From Coptis chinensis (taxonomy: Eukaryota; Streptophyta; Magnoliopsida; Ranunculales; Ranunculaceae): a stretch of 64,000 bases of DNA. The notes under the pieces were generated by a model, which was given only the letters and a program-made list of their open reading frames with translations, was not told where the DNA came from and did no database searches. The DNA is taken from assembly GCA_015680905.1 (NCBI GenBank), contig CM027382.1:11195501-11259500 (forward strand), in the 5' to 3' direction. Numbering within the stretch: the first letter of the stretch is position 1; every line of letters starts with the position of its first letter. Positions 11,930 through 24,655 of the stretch are shown one piece after another. Made by a program: the position numbers and the translations under genes.

Positions 11930-14230
11930 CTTAGTCATTGTAGTCTCCCTTCCGAAGTTATCGGTTGGCATGACTAAGTGTTTAAACCTCGTTATCTCCA
12001 TACTGCAAATGAAGAAAGTTCGCTTTATCTCTATGCTTCTACTTTAGATTTGTCATTTGGTTTCGGTTCGCCTTCATTGCTGCTGCCGCCTTTGTATTCC
12101 TTTGTCGAGTTTCTCTGCTGCCACCCTTTGTATTCACGCCAAGTCCGCCATTGTTTAATCATGCTTACCGAAGTTCAAGGGTCGCTGACCAAATTGTGTG
12201 CGAGAATGTGACAAAATGATATTCGCCTATATTTATAATAACTAAATCTATGTCTAGATGATTAGAATTCTGTGGGAGTTTGTATTCACACTATACTAGG
12301 AAGTATACCCGTAAGGCGGAAGCATCATTAGATGTTTTGGTCGATTGAGATTGTCATCCCTTATGGTCATTGTGTTTGATTTGTTTAGAACTTTCGTGTG
12401 TTTGTTCTAAAAGTCGTTGTCTCTTCCTCGTGTTGCCACCATGACTCAACTCTTTTTACGCAGCCTAGCTTCAACGGTCGACCGATTTTCAAAAAAGTTA
12501 AAATAGGGAGTATTGAAACTTGTGTAAGTGGAGAACTCAAAACGAAATACCCAACGATATTTGCCACCTTTTTTCTTGTTTTACATGGATGGAGACTAAT
12601 AACATCGGCAATCGATATTTTCTCGTGTTTGTTTGCGGTGAATTTTTTGGTTGAATACTTGAATAGGGGTTACTACTAGTGCATGAAAATATGAGGCCAA
12701 AATGAAATGGTCGACTAGCAGATGGGTTTCATAAGTGCTTGAAATTTGATATAGGTCAAGGTTAATTATGATCATCTCTAGAGATAGACTCTTAGACACT
12801 AGGGGAGTTAACCCTTTTTTTATGCTTTGTAAGTATAAATTCATTTAAAAATGAAAGTGAAATGTACATTGAGTACAAAGAGATTAGCGGGTCAATGCAC
12901 CTCGCTAGGATTCAAGCTAAACCGCATCTACTACTATTTATATCTATAGGGTAGGATACAATTAATCAAATCTAAAAAGCCTATCAAAAGGTGCTTCCTA
13001 TACGCAACCAACCATGTAGGTCCGCCATTTGTCGAGGGTAGCTTCATTCGGTTGTAGAGATGCTCCCCGCCTTTAGCCAAAGCATCAAAGATCAAGTTTC
13101 CCTCCCTCCAAATGGTAGTGTTGTTTTATCTTTTTTATATGGTTTCGACAATACATTGAATTACTACCCAAGAGAACAACATCGGTGTACTTCCGTGCCG
13201 AACTCTCGCTTTCGACGCCAGAGACGAGGTAATCTAGATCGACTTGTCTACCCTTGCATTAGTGTTCTCGCCAAGAAGCTTAGGCCTTACTTCTACGCAC
13301 ACACGATCAGAATAATTACAAAGTCTTCTGGGCTTAACATGGCTCGGGAGCTCGACATCTCCAGTCTAACTGTCTTCAGTGACTCCCAGCTCATTGTCAA
13401 CAAACTTGGGGGTAGGTACAAGGATGAGCGAATGGCTACCCACCTTGACCAGATTAAGGGGCTCTATACCCACTTCCAACAGTTCAGGATATTCCAGCTT
13501 CCCCAACTTGACAATAGGCACCCCGATGCCTTTGCCTACGTGGCCTCCATGTTGTGAACTAATGAAGCTCGGAGTATCCCCAATATAAGGAGCTACCCAA
13601 AGATCGGGCCTCCAGAGGGTCGATCAGGGCCCCCATTCGCCTAAGCGAAGAAAGGATGGACCCCCGGCGATACCTTCTTGACGGTACTCTTTCCCTCTAT
13701 CTTCATATTTGTCATTCTTGGTCCCGGCCCCCCTGCTCGATCGGGGAAAGAGTACCAAGACTGAGGGAATACTTGAGTATCACATCGTCCCCACCCCACT
13801 CCAAACCAAAACAATCTAGCTACTAGAAGCGACCTAGCTACTAGAGGAAGGGAACTCAAAACTAGCTACTAGGGGACGAGAGAACAAGAAAGCTATCGTC
13901 CGCATTCACGCTAGGGTCATTATGCTTGTTCTCTTTATTTGCTATATACCGCATTCACGATCTCACTATGCTATTACCTTGAGGTTTTCTCGATGTCCGC
14001 TAGATATTGAGGTTTTCCGAGTGTATAACCCATCCGCCATTTTACAATCCCATATCGAATTGTTCCTATAGATGTATCGAAGTTATCTTCTTGAGTTAAT
14101 CACTTTAAGGGCCTATAGGAATGTTTTTCTCATTCAAAACTACTTCCAAATAAAGTATTATTTCAAGAAATGGTATAAAATGCGGCTCTAGTACATAACA
14201 CGATTTATTTTTATTTTTTAATTTGTAAGA
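11930..14230. other. Mosaic insert in the second CACTA gene, partly organelle-like
   Basis: This interrupts the gene between the Transposase_24-like exon and the exon near 14240. Base texture changes: less T-rich, with short phrases such as CTAGCTACTAGAAGCGACC that read like plant mitochondrial spacer. A gypsy RNase H fragment lies inside. I see no organelle gene. The assignment is by texture only. Confidence 0.3.
13260..13640 (+). mobile_element. Ty3/gypsy RNase H fragment (fossil)
   Basis: The frame ending at 13557 reads an archaeal-type RNase H segment (LTVFSDSQLIVNKLGGRYK, then DNRHPDAFAYVAS), the form found between reverse transcriptase and integrase in many plant gypsy elements. Only this piece is present and no LTR is seen. 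Such fragments are common in plant mitochondrial DNA as well as in the nucleus. Confidence 0.65.
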
Positions 14231-14335
14231 ATCTTAGCCATGAATCTGCAATCTGTGGCAAAAGAAAGAAGTTTAACCAATCGAACAGTAGGGATGAGTA
14301 TTGCTAATCGCGTGGAGAAAAAGGTAAGTAAATGT

Positions 14336-14440
14336 ATATAGCATTCCTCTAATTTGTTATTTGATATGTAATATAGCATTCCTTTAATTTGTTATTATTT
14401 ATGTAATATTGCATTCCTCTAATTTGTTATTATTTGTTGT
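14336..14440. repeat. Three-unit tandem repeat
   Basis: A unit of about 36 bases around GCATTCCTCTAATTTGTTAT is repeated three times inside a CACTA intron. Confidence 0.75.
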
Positions 14441-15984
14441 GCTATATACTTCAAAACGAGACAAGAGGAGGGCATCATTTATTGGAAAGGACAGGTCTTA
14501 TGGGTGGCAACTTTCCTCCAAGGCAAAGATGGTAACTATGCAAATGATGCTACCAAGGAAGTTGCGAGAGAATAGCACGTTTCATCCTAGTATACTTCCT
14601 AGTATAGTGTGAATGTTATATTAATAGTAATAATAAGGTTACAATATAGAGGCAAGAGAAAGGTGCCACATTGACCAAGGTGATGATTTGCTTCTCTTGT
14701 TTTACTTTCTATATTTGATCATGTTGCTTAGCTTATCATACTAAGGGGCAGTTCTTGAATGGTACATGGAAAATTTTAAGAATATAAGTTACCCACTTGC
14801 ACTCCTTTTCATGCTGCCCCCCATGCACGCGTGCACAACTAGAATGGATATACAGGGGTGGGGGAGGGTTCAAAATCACTTCAAGATGGGTGTCATAAAA
14901 CTCCTTTTATTTTGAGAAACATTTGTGTTATTATTAAGTCCACTGTATGAATCAAAGTTCAACCGAGAGGGTGACAACACTTTTGAGAAACTTTTGATGG
15001 GTTGCTCGAGATACTTGCTTAGAAACAATAAACAAGGTGTAGATTATGGTTGTGACCAACCCTCTTATTAATTCAAATCTTGCACTATTTTTCTCGCTTC
15101 GTGGTTTTGGGTGATCGATAAGTCTACATCCACACTCATTATCTTGTAGGATGATTATCAAACGCAGTCAAGGAAGGAACTTTAGAGGTTGAGGGTACTA
15201 AAGACGCATCGACTCGGCATTGGTACTACTCGAACACGGTGGTCGGTGTTAGAGGCGTAGGAGATGGAGTCACCCCCACACGCACTTTAAGCCCTAATAA
15301 AGCGTGGATCTAAGAAACATGTGCGTGCATTGGAGTCGAAGCTCATGAGGAAGAGGAAAAAAAGAAAAAGGAAGAAGAAAAAAAAGAAAAAAAAGGCGTA
15401 AGAAAAGGGAAAGGAAGAACGGAAAAAAAGAAAAAGAATTGAAGAATAAATACAAGGAGTTAGAAGCAAAATTTAATGATTGTCTCACTTCTCCTGCGTC
15501 GGAAAAAATTGCTTCGAATAGCCACAAAAGTGACAATAGAGACCATATCCCCCCTTTAGGTGGTGCACATAGCAAGCGTAAAGTAAGCTTTTAAATATTG
15601 TTTACACTACTTTAGAATTGGGTGTTTTTTGTTTCCTATTTCGTTTTTATTTTGTAAATATTCTCTAACATATATAGCCGAAGAACAAGGAAGAGAAGAG
15701 TCGTCTGTCGGAAAAAAACTTTGAACCTGATTTTAGGAAGGTACAAAGTTTTCCAAATCCTATGCTTCCTCTTGGAAAGGTATCGTTGTCACAATCCTTG
15801 CAGTATCACATTTTACTTAATATAATAGATAGGTTCTGAATCTGATTAGCACACAGTCTTCTAATCCACTTCGTTATTTTCATATTGTTAATTACTAAAA
15901 ACTCAGATACAATTAGGACTGAGTTGCGCAGTTTGGGTTTGTGGGTTCCAAGTCCAATATTGTTGCTAAGGGTAAGGTTTACGT

Positions 15985-16242
15985 GGAGCTTGGACCGAGA
16001 CTAAGTTGCACAATGTTCCCTTTAGGGGCCAAACAATGCACGCCAGATCGGTTGATAAGATTTTGGAAGGTAAAGATCATGTTGCTCTTCCTATACCAGT
16101 TCGAGATGAGCTGGTAATTTTGAAAGATGCTCTTGGATCACAAGTTGCTTGGCCAAAGCACTTAGTATTGAAAGGCATTGAGGTAATTTCATTAAGTTTT
16201 AATTTATTTTGAAGTACTTTAAAATATTTTTTGTGTGTGTGT

Positions 16243-16289
<47 letters not shown>

Positions 16290-16762
16290 TTCTAAATATT
16301 CTCACCTAAAATTTGTTGAAGACCAAAAAGGCTAATTCTCCGATACCACCAAAAAATTCTAAAAAAGAAAAAATTGTCAAGTAACAAGTCGCGGCACCAA
16401 GACGAAATCATACATGGGATCTTGGAAAGGTGAATACTAGTGATTGAAACCCTGTTTTATGTTGTATTTGCAATTAACCCATTATGACTTTACAATTCAT
16501 CTTAGGGCGGAGTTAGCTTTGGCGTGGATTTCAAATCCAATGTTGTTGCTAAGGGTATAGTCTACGAGGAGCTTGGACCGAAACTAAGTTGCACAATGTT
16601 CCCTTAGGGCAATACAACTCACATGTAGCAGTTGGGAAGATTTTGGAAGGTAAAGAACAAGCTCTTCTTCCTGTACCAGTTGGTGATAAGTTGAAATTTG
16701 TGGAAGACGCTATTGGATCACACGTTGCTTGGCCCAGGGAATTAGTGGTGAAAGCCAACCAG
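15985..16762 (+). repeat. Duplicated DUF8039-like exon pair in the CACTA gene
   Basis: 15985-16182 and 16585-16762 encode related modules. Both have a TMFPL/TMFPF start, a KILEGK segment, an LPVPV/LPIPV segment, a DALGSQVAWP or DAIGSHVAWP end and a GT donor straight after. The copies differ widely, so the duplication is old relative to the insertion. A 46-base T run at about 16243-16288 separates them. Confidence 0.65.
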
Positions 16763-17979
16763 GTAAAAATATCGATGATTGTAAATTGATAAGAATCCCA
16801 CTTTAGGATTGGACCTCTCCCTTTCTCTGTCTAGCTCCCTCTATTTATACATTTCTTCCTTCTAATCCACCTCATGATCCTTACACAACTCAACATTCCA
16901 CCTCCATTTGTGTAGATGTGCATTTGCACTTCGCTCCACATACACATAGGCCATAACACAGCCCACCAGCTGCGGACACTTCAAGCCACCGCCAGATACC
17001 TACTGCACCACTTCCAAATCCATCGTACACATAGGCCATGTTGCGGCCACCCTTGCTAGACATGACATTATAATTTTTATGCTTATCTTTTATTTTTCGG
17101 TTTCAATCGATAAAATAGGGCAACCGAGTAAAAGTAAAGGCTTAAAAACTAAGTCACCGCCCAACAACAAAGGAAGCGATCTATGCACTTCCTTTGGTGC
17201 CATGATTGGTACAATTATTCAAAGTGGTCGAATTTAAGTTTCCATATGGACAAGAATTATTCGAGATAACATAGAGTTTTCATACATAGAGACAAATGAC
17301 GTGAAGGATGTTTGTAATCTTGAATCTGTCGAAGTCTCCTTGTATGGTTGCATATATGAGGTGATAAAACTTACGTTGTTACTAACTATTTTATTGAATG
17401 TTTATCAAGCTTATAAAATGAGTTGTGTTTTCACATTTCGGATGCTTGTATGAGAAATTTGTTTGTTCTAGAGATGGATATTTGTTTGTCAACCCGGCTG
17501 TCTTTAGTGTTGTGGATTCAAAAGAAAAAAACTAAACTTGTTCTTGATAGATCGAGGGAAGCAAACATGAATGAAATTGTTTTCATTCCTTACAACCCAT
17601 GGTATGGACATATATTATATTGGTTTTGTTAAACTCATATTTGGTTACAAGTACATATTAAATGCTAGTTAATAACTTGTTTGGTTTTAGCTTCCATTGG
17701 ATTGTGATTGTCATCGACTTGTCTAGTATGGATGTTTATTGGTTGGATTCATTACATGGTAAATGCACGGTGACATGGAAATCATTATCAACACGCACGT
17801 AACTATTTCCATAATGCATTTATTGGTATACTTTTTTTATTATATATGTAGACTTTTTCATTTCTTATATTGACATTAATTGCTTAAATTTTTAACTTGA
17901 AGTGCGTTGATAGCTTTAAAAGGGATCCAAGTGAATAGAAGTTCTCAAAAACCATGTTGGCACCACATCAAGGTAAACG

Positions 17980-20900
17980 ACATGCTTACTATTTTTTTTT
18001 TTTATAAGCAAGCGAGGTTGTTTGAGAGGTCCCCTACCCCTTTTTATTAATAATTGTTACAACCTGAATTCTTTGACTTGGCATTATTAAAATCCACATT
18101 TCCAACAGCTGTCCCACCAAAAAGATGTTTGGAGTCAATGCCCAACTTATTCTTCCCTCAAGGAAAACACACGCTTAGTTGAGTCGGATTTGCAATCTTG
18201 AAAGAGACCTCCCTCACTCACCGGCTTCCTTAGAACCGAAGAACCGACACGGAAACCCGACAACCAACTAGCCCAAGACCAAGAGACTACACTAGAAGAC
18301 CAAGGGCCTTTACGTAATAAGGACTCACGACTTCCCCTTTACCACATATGCTCTCCATACCCAAGCCGGAGAGCACGCCATCTCTTCTAAGCTAGGACGA
18401 CTGCCCTCGTGTACCAGTGAACAACAAGGTCAACTCCATGAACTCACAAGATTGAATGAGTGGTTCATTGCATTTCGACATCGCTTTAACAGCCTACTTG
18501 TGTGGAGCTTCTCGCTCATCACCTCTGCGTTCTCGAACTATAGCGACCTTTTTCCACAAGAGTGAGATATCCCTAGTAGTTTCATACCTCGCACGAGATA
18601 TTCATCCAATCGGACCTACCAGGGAAAGGGACACGCACAACCCGGTACCGTGTGTCTTAACACCAAATACATCGCAATTCGCCAGGGTTCTTCCTTACCA
18701 AAATGATGACAAGAGTTCCCGCCTAAGCGTCAAACCAATATCCGATCAACGACTTTGACGCTGTGGAATACACCTCTCAAAACGAGAGGAAACTAATCCA
18801 TCCGATCTACAATACATAGACCACCGGTCAAAATCGATCGCGTGGACCCTTTCCATGTCATCGATATATTAATTAAAATGTCGAAGATTGTTACCCCACC
18901 AACGTAAGTGAATTCTCCCCTCTATTTTTAAATAGTTGGTCTTTGTTCAAAGTGATGACAGTTACGCTTTTACTAACTGTATGATTAATTCTAAATAATA
19001 GATTAGGTCAATTAGGTGATCCGCTCACATCTATGAACAGATTTTTTGTATGTGCTTCATCTACTAGTCTGCGTTGGTCCCTCTTATATTGATAAGTGGG
19101 ACTAGCGGTCAATTTGGATAATGTACTTTCGGATATACCTAGTTCCGCTACTTCACTTGAAAGACATCACCCTTTACATTGGTGTGTATAATTGATCTCA
19201 ATGTTGTTGTCTAGAGTCGACTTTTTGGAGGTACTACTCATGATGATTTCCTCAAGAAAAGAGTGACAATAGGATTGGATGCAAAAGTAGCATTCAATTT
19301 TTATGGTGGTATACTTCATAATCCATTGCCACCGATAAGAAAAGCCCGACATTCATCCCACAGCCATAGAGGTATGGTAAGAACCGAAAATAGCGTTTGG
19401 GTTTCATGGAAAAAGCTTTTAGTAAACCTGAATTCAAGTATTTAAAGTTTTAAATGACTTTGTTGGTAAAGAGTGGTATAAAACCCGATGGAGTGGGGAG
19501 GAGAGGTGGTGAATTCACAACCCGATGGAGAGCACACTCGCAACTCGGATGGGTAGTGGGCATTTCCCGAAAAGGTTTTGGTAAATCAAGTTATTTCGTG
19601 AATATTCGATTGTTGACGAAAAATCCCTCCTCCCTCGTTATAGTATGATGAAAAAGCTCTCGCCGCATTCCCTACGGAAACGAAAAACACTATCTCAAGC
19701 CATTAAAGAAGTTACTCCCTCCTATTCATTTTGTAACGGAAGAGGACTACCCTACATCCCTTTGGCGCAAAGTGGTTGCCATTTGCCTACTCCGGTCGAA
19801 ATCTCTTTTGGGCTCATGAATAGAGGAAAGAGGATATCTCCCGTGAAAACCAATAAATAATAGCGAGGGATTGCCCTTTTCTCTTCTAGTAAATAACCTT
19901 CGGAAGAAAGCATTCCTCCCTCTCGCCGCGATCTTCGGAATCACAATTTTCAACATCGAGATCAGGTGGGTTTGAAGTGTACCGCATCAGATCGAAAAGT
20001 GAGACCTCCGATTTCTATTCAAAAGAAAACAAAGAAAAAGAGTTTGAGCGAAAGAACCCGGTTTGAGAGTGCCGTTGTTCACGAGATCGAAGTTAGAACT
20101 GTTATGACTAGACTCTTTAACCCGTAATGCCCGTAGGAGTAAGCGGTATCTCGCCATTCCCGACTTTAGGAAAGAATGGAGTCGTGCTTTTCTTATAGTT
20201 TTTGTCTCCGGTAAGTAGTTAACGAAAAGTAGGGGAGTTTAAGCCGCTTCTAAGTGAAGAGTGGCCCACCGCCCGCGATTTCATGCCGCCTCGTTCCCAG
20301 TAAAGGACGGATATATATAACAGCCGGATAAGAGCATCGGTTGATGGCGGATGCGGTTTAGGTTCGCGGCATCTTCGGTTGCCCCTTTGAACGATTTGAA
20401 GGATGAGGTGGAGTTTGATCCATCCATATTCATTGGGAAGCCGGGAAAGTAATCTACATCGAGCTAAGAGGGTGCAATCCACATGTATTCATCTTTGTTG
20501 ACACCGAGAAGCCACTACTAACCTTGGCTCCAAGGCTCTTGCCTTTGCACCAAAGATTGATCTTTCTAAGAAGATCACCTTGCCTCGCCCCTAAAGCACC
20601 AATCCCGCCAAATTCCGAACAAGTTACCATAGTGACTCCCAAGCGGTTACTGCTACGCATTACTCACCAAGTGCCATGGAGCTATCACTCAACCGAAATA
20701 AGATCACTCTCAAAGACCAAACCTTTTGAAGTGGACCTCGATCTCACTTCCTTGCCATTCGTGGAAAGCCTCCCCGCAGCAGACTTTGGGGGTGTGAGAA
20801 GATCGTTAGTGCTTAAGATACCGCCTCGCGGTTGTACCCTTCCCTACCCTTTCCTTGGCCAAAAGCAGGGCGACAAGCGAAGAGTCGTGGTCAATCGGTC

Positions 20901-22470
20901 CTTCACCACTTCTCGAGTGACTTCAGTCGTAAATCGGCCCGAGGAAGTGTGGCCGTAAGATGAGGTCGAAGATGGCTAGCTTTCTTGCTTGCTTTCCGCT
21001 CGACAAGGCAAGGACTTGTCGCCTCGCCCACTTCTTGAGAATCGGACTAGGGGTAGAAGAGTAGGAATGAGAAAGCGCCTTAGAGAAGAAGGCTTTCCCA
21101 CTTGAGAGATCGAATGAGAACCATAAATTCGAAGAGAAGGGTAGAATTCAAAGAATCAAAGAAAACCTCCGGATATCAATAATAGAGATAGAAGAAATAG
21201 AACTAGAGAAAATGCAATGAATTTCTTTGATCTATAGAAAGAACCTTTATCTCCTTAGACTTTTCCAACGCTTTGAGGACTCGACGATATCTCCCAGTCT
21301 TCCAAAGCATTCTTATTCTCTTGGATCCGAAGGATGGCCAACCAAACAAGCATTTGAATCCCCATCGGAGTAGGGGAAAGGGAGGGATGCAAGCATCGAT
21401 TTCACTCTTTGCCACCACCACCATTTAGTCTAGTTCCGTTCACAGTCCCATCACCGAGATTACGGTGCCGGGCTCTGAGCAACTAGTCGACACCAAAGAA
21501 GGTTATTCGCTATCGATCAAACCATGGATCCGATTCCGTTGATGCCCACCCATCCCCCTCTGCCTCGGAACCAAAGGCGGGATTTAAGCCCATTCTTGGT
21601 ACTTCAACGTATCATTTCGTTTATTCCAGTGAAGTCCTGAATTTCTCTTGTACATTTTTCAATGAATGGAGACCTCACAAAATATTAGAGGTCTCAATAT
21701 GTTAGACGTTTGATGTGTTACTTCTTGGCATACTCTGAACTGTTGCTGACGAAGGGCTCTATCGTAACTGTCCCTTTTCTTGAATATCACGTTACAAGTT
21801 GCAAGTGCACCGTGTGGAAATTTTGAGAACTTTCTCATATTTAGTCAAAGAAAATACCTATGTAAGAGCCCTTCACCGATTAACAAAAAGATAACCCTCC
21901 CCAAAGAAGTTCCCCGTGGTTCCACAAAACACCTCACCACATGTTCATGCGGCTTTGAGATAGACACCACTTGCCTTTAGAGCAGGCTTGAGCACGGGAT
22001 GAGTGTCGCTCACTCGATCTTCTCCTTTGTGATGGATCTATGTTGCTATAGTTCGTAGTTTTATTACTTGATGCAACCAGATATTGCTAACAATATATTT
22101 GGTGCGTAGTCTCTCTGTCATCCGTTCTTTCCAGGGGTTAAGTGAAGTGAAGCGGCATCACCTCGTTCTTTTCTTTTACCATTAGCTTTTCCATTTGTAT
22201 AAATAAGGTAACTTTTGTACTGAAAACTAATTTAACAATGTTCCTATCCCGTTGTGGGTTATCATTTTAACAATGACAATATTCGACATCGATGTGTAGG
22301 ACCTAATATACGCTTTACAAACAACCTGTTGATATACAAAGGCCGCAATTCTTATTGCTCAACCCTTGCCTCCGATTGCATTTTTTCTATTTAGAACTAA
22401 TTTGTTCTCGAAAATACAATTTTGCCCCTAATAAGTAATTTGCCCCTTGATTCAATTTGATAATTTGATA
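17980..22470. other. Candidate mitochondrial-DNA insertion inside the C48 protease intron
   Basis: The splice donor at about 17972 and acceptor at about 22480 of the protease gene enclose about 4.5 kb unlike the AT-rich CACTA around it. The stretches at 18100-18760 and 19640-21650 have balanced composition with runs such as GAGAAGAAGGCTTTCCCACT and TCGTTCCCAGTAAAGGACGG, the texture of plant mitochondrial spacer. A 144-aa open frame at 20524-20958 is not recognised. No standard mitochondrial gene could be named, so this is inference; 18860-19450 and 22070-22470 look more like ordinary AT-rich nuclear DNA. Confidence 0.4.
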
Positions 22471-23917
22471 TTTTTGCAGGGCCCTCTGCAACCAGATGGT
22501 AAACAATGTGGTATTCACTCAATGCGCTTTATGCGAGACATAATGAGCGATCCTTCTCCTTTGTCATTGAAAGTAAATAAAATACCTCTCACATTTTAAC
22601 TTAATTTATGCTTTTGATATCTTTAGCAACTGTGTTTTTAACTTTTTTTTATTCTCTATTTTGCAAAATATTAAACTTGTTTCTTATATTCCAGATAAAA
22701 ATCTTAGCAATAAAAAGGCCTTCACCGGCAAGGAAATAAATGAAGTTCGAATGGATTTTGTTATGTTCATCCAAGAATGTATTATGAACTATCCTCAAGA
22801 TGAAGATGGACCATAAGGCTGAAGAGACATATATATGGGTGATCGAATTTGACGAGATTAGATTATTTTTCATTTGGATTTGGATTTGGATTAAATTGAT
22901 TATATTTATATGAATTAGATTGGAAATGTGTTATTTATTTCATTACGCTTTTACGATTAAGTACAAATATATATTGGTTATCTAATAGGATTGGAATGTT
23001 TCAATGAAATTAGCAATATATATGAGTGTTATTTGAAATTTAATGGATCATATTCAGATATGTAGTTTATTCAGTGTGTAGTTTATTGCGTCCCCAATTT
23101 TGGGGGTTTTTATATATATTCACGCTTTTATTATTATTTTTAATAAAAAAAATATATTTATATATACATATCATCTGTTTTTACCCAAAACAAATCATGA
23201 CTAATGATACTTTTATGATCATTAAAAAGATGAATGAATAACTGTTTATTTGAAACTGCTACAAATGATATGATTTGTTGTGACGGTTTTTGAGTAGTTG
23301 TTACCGTTTTTATGATTTTGTGACCGTTAAAAGGATGAATGCATAACCGTTTATTTAAAACCGTCACAAATGATATGATTTGTTGTGACGGTTTTGAGCG
23401 CTTGTTACCGTTTTTATGGTAGAGAGGCTAGTCCGGAACAAATATTTGTGACGGTTTTGGGAAAAAAATAAATGACTCTCACTCCGTCCACGGTTTTGGA
23501 AAAAAAAACACAAAAGACTTTTTGTCACCGTTTTTAACAAAGTGATATAAAGCCTTTTTCTTGTAGTGACACTATGCTAGGACATGTCCTTCTCCCGAGG
23601 TAAAGTTTTACTTTAAAATCATCACAATGTGATAAGTATCTTGTCATCATCGTCGATTCATCACAATATTGGATTGTAGATTCAAGAAATGATGCACTAA
23701 GCGGGATAGGTCCCCTGCTTGAAGATTTTCGGTAACTTCCACAAGGAACTTCGAGAGTCCACATGGGAAACCAAAGTGTAGCCGATGTTTTGGGCACGCA
23801 TTAATTTTTGTAGGTTGGATTTTATGAGTGGGAGATCCATCCTTATTGAAGAAGTACTCTTTGTACCCTCAATTAGGAGAAATCTTTTATCGCTTTTGAA
23901 ATTACTTCAAGAATCCT

Positions 23918-24655
23918 ATGTGTTTAATTTTTCCGAACTCGCTTGAGATATCTTTGAATAACGGTTTGATAGGTCATGCTTATTTAATGGATTCTTTTAT
24001 GACATTACACTTAGCACAAACTGAAGTTTTTATGTCTAAAATGGTTGGTTGCCAATTGTGGCATGCTAGACTAGGACATATTGGACACAATAGGATAGAC
24101 CGCTTAGTAAGGGGAGGGTTGTTAGGTAATTTAACCTATGTTAAAATGGAAACCTGTGAAAGTTGTCTTGCTGGAAAGGCTACCAAGAAACCTTTTGGGA
24201 AAGCCCAAAGGGCAACTTATTCTTTACAACTTCTTCACTCAGACATCTGTGGACCAATGAATGTAACAGCAAGACATGGGGCTTTGTATTTCATTACCTT
24301 CACAGATGACTATACACGCTATGGGACCGTGTACTTGATGTCTCACAAATCAGACGCCTTGGATTGTTTTAAAAAGTACAAGAACCTTGTTGAGAATCAA
24401 CTTGATAGGACAATAAAGGCCTTAAGAACTGACCACGGACGTGAGTACCTTTCTTATGAGTTTAAGGAACTCTGTGAAAATAAAGGTATAGCTAGACAAC
24501 TAACTATTCCTTATACCCCTCAGCAGAATGGTGTCTCTGAGAGAAGGAATAGAACCCTGCTAGACATGGTTAGGTCTATGATGGCTCAGACTAACTTGCC
24601 TATCTCATTTTGGGGTGATGCATTGTTAACGGTTCAAGCATTATACTTAACCTAG
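23918..24655 (+). pseudogene. Copia GAG-pre-integrase and integrase region (fossil)
   Basis: Shows the pre-integrase zinc-binding start (WHARLGHIGHNRIDRL) followed by CESCLAGK, the integrase core with LLHSDICGPM and TPQQNGVSERRNRTLL. This is the typical copia order, upstream of reverse transcriptase. The pol region is broken. Confidence 0.9.

Larger units (their letters stand above)
11030..22816 (+). pseudogene. Second CACTA gene: Transposase_24-like, DUF8039-like, Ulp1/C48 protease
   Basis: Read exon by exon: a Transposase_24-like region (about 11050-11610, ending QEDWDTFVKSRLTPEFL); a lysine-rich coiled-coil-like stretch (15330-15440); two DUF8039-like modules (about 15985-16182 and 16585-16762, each ending in a SHVAWP-type motif); and a C48 cysteine protease. 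The protease shows FHWIVIVIDLSSMDVYWLD (exon from 17691, catalytic His then Asp) and PDGKQCGIHSMR (exon from about 22481, catalytic Cys). The last exon ends with EINEVRMDFVMFIQECI and TAA at 22814-22816. Such proteases cleave SUMO-like tags; their role in transposons is unproven. Stops and frame changes occur, so it is probably dead although the catalytic triad survives. Its His and Cys exons lie 4.7 kb apart. Confidence 0.7.
5868..23568 (+). mobile_element. CACTA (En/Spm) DNA transposon, about 17.7 kb, decayed
   Basis: The left end is CACTAGTAGAAAAAAGGC and the right end, read in reverse, is CACTACAAGAAAAAGGC, the hallmark terminal inverted repeats. Both ends carry subterminal repeats built on AACGGTCACAAATG (5885-6060 and 23230-23530), the usual CACTA transposase-binding array. 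Inside are a TNP2 transposase and a second gene with a C48 protease domain, both plus-strand. It sits in the gag region of the copia element, so it is younger than that insertion. The 3-bp target duplication is unclear: GAA on the left against ACA on the right. Confidence 0.9.

Noticed and set aside
15287-15575. Phenylalanine-rich minus-strand frames
   Set aside because: Mirror of the lysine-rich coiled-coil part of the CACTA gene on plus.
20524-20958. 144-codon frame considered as a mitochondrial gene
   Set aside because: Does not match any mitochondrial protein I know; left as an unassigned frame in the organelle-like block.
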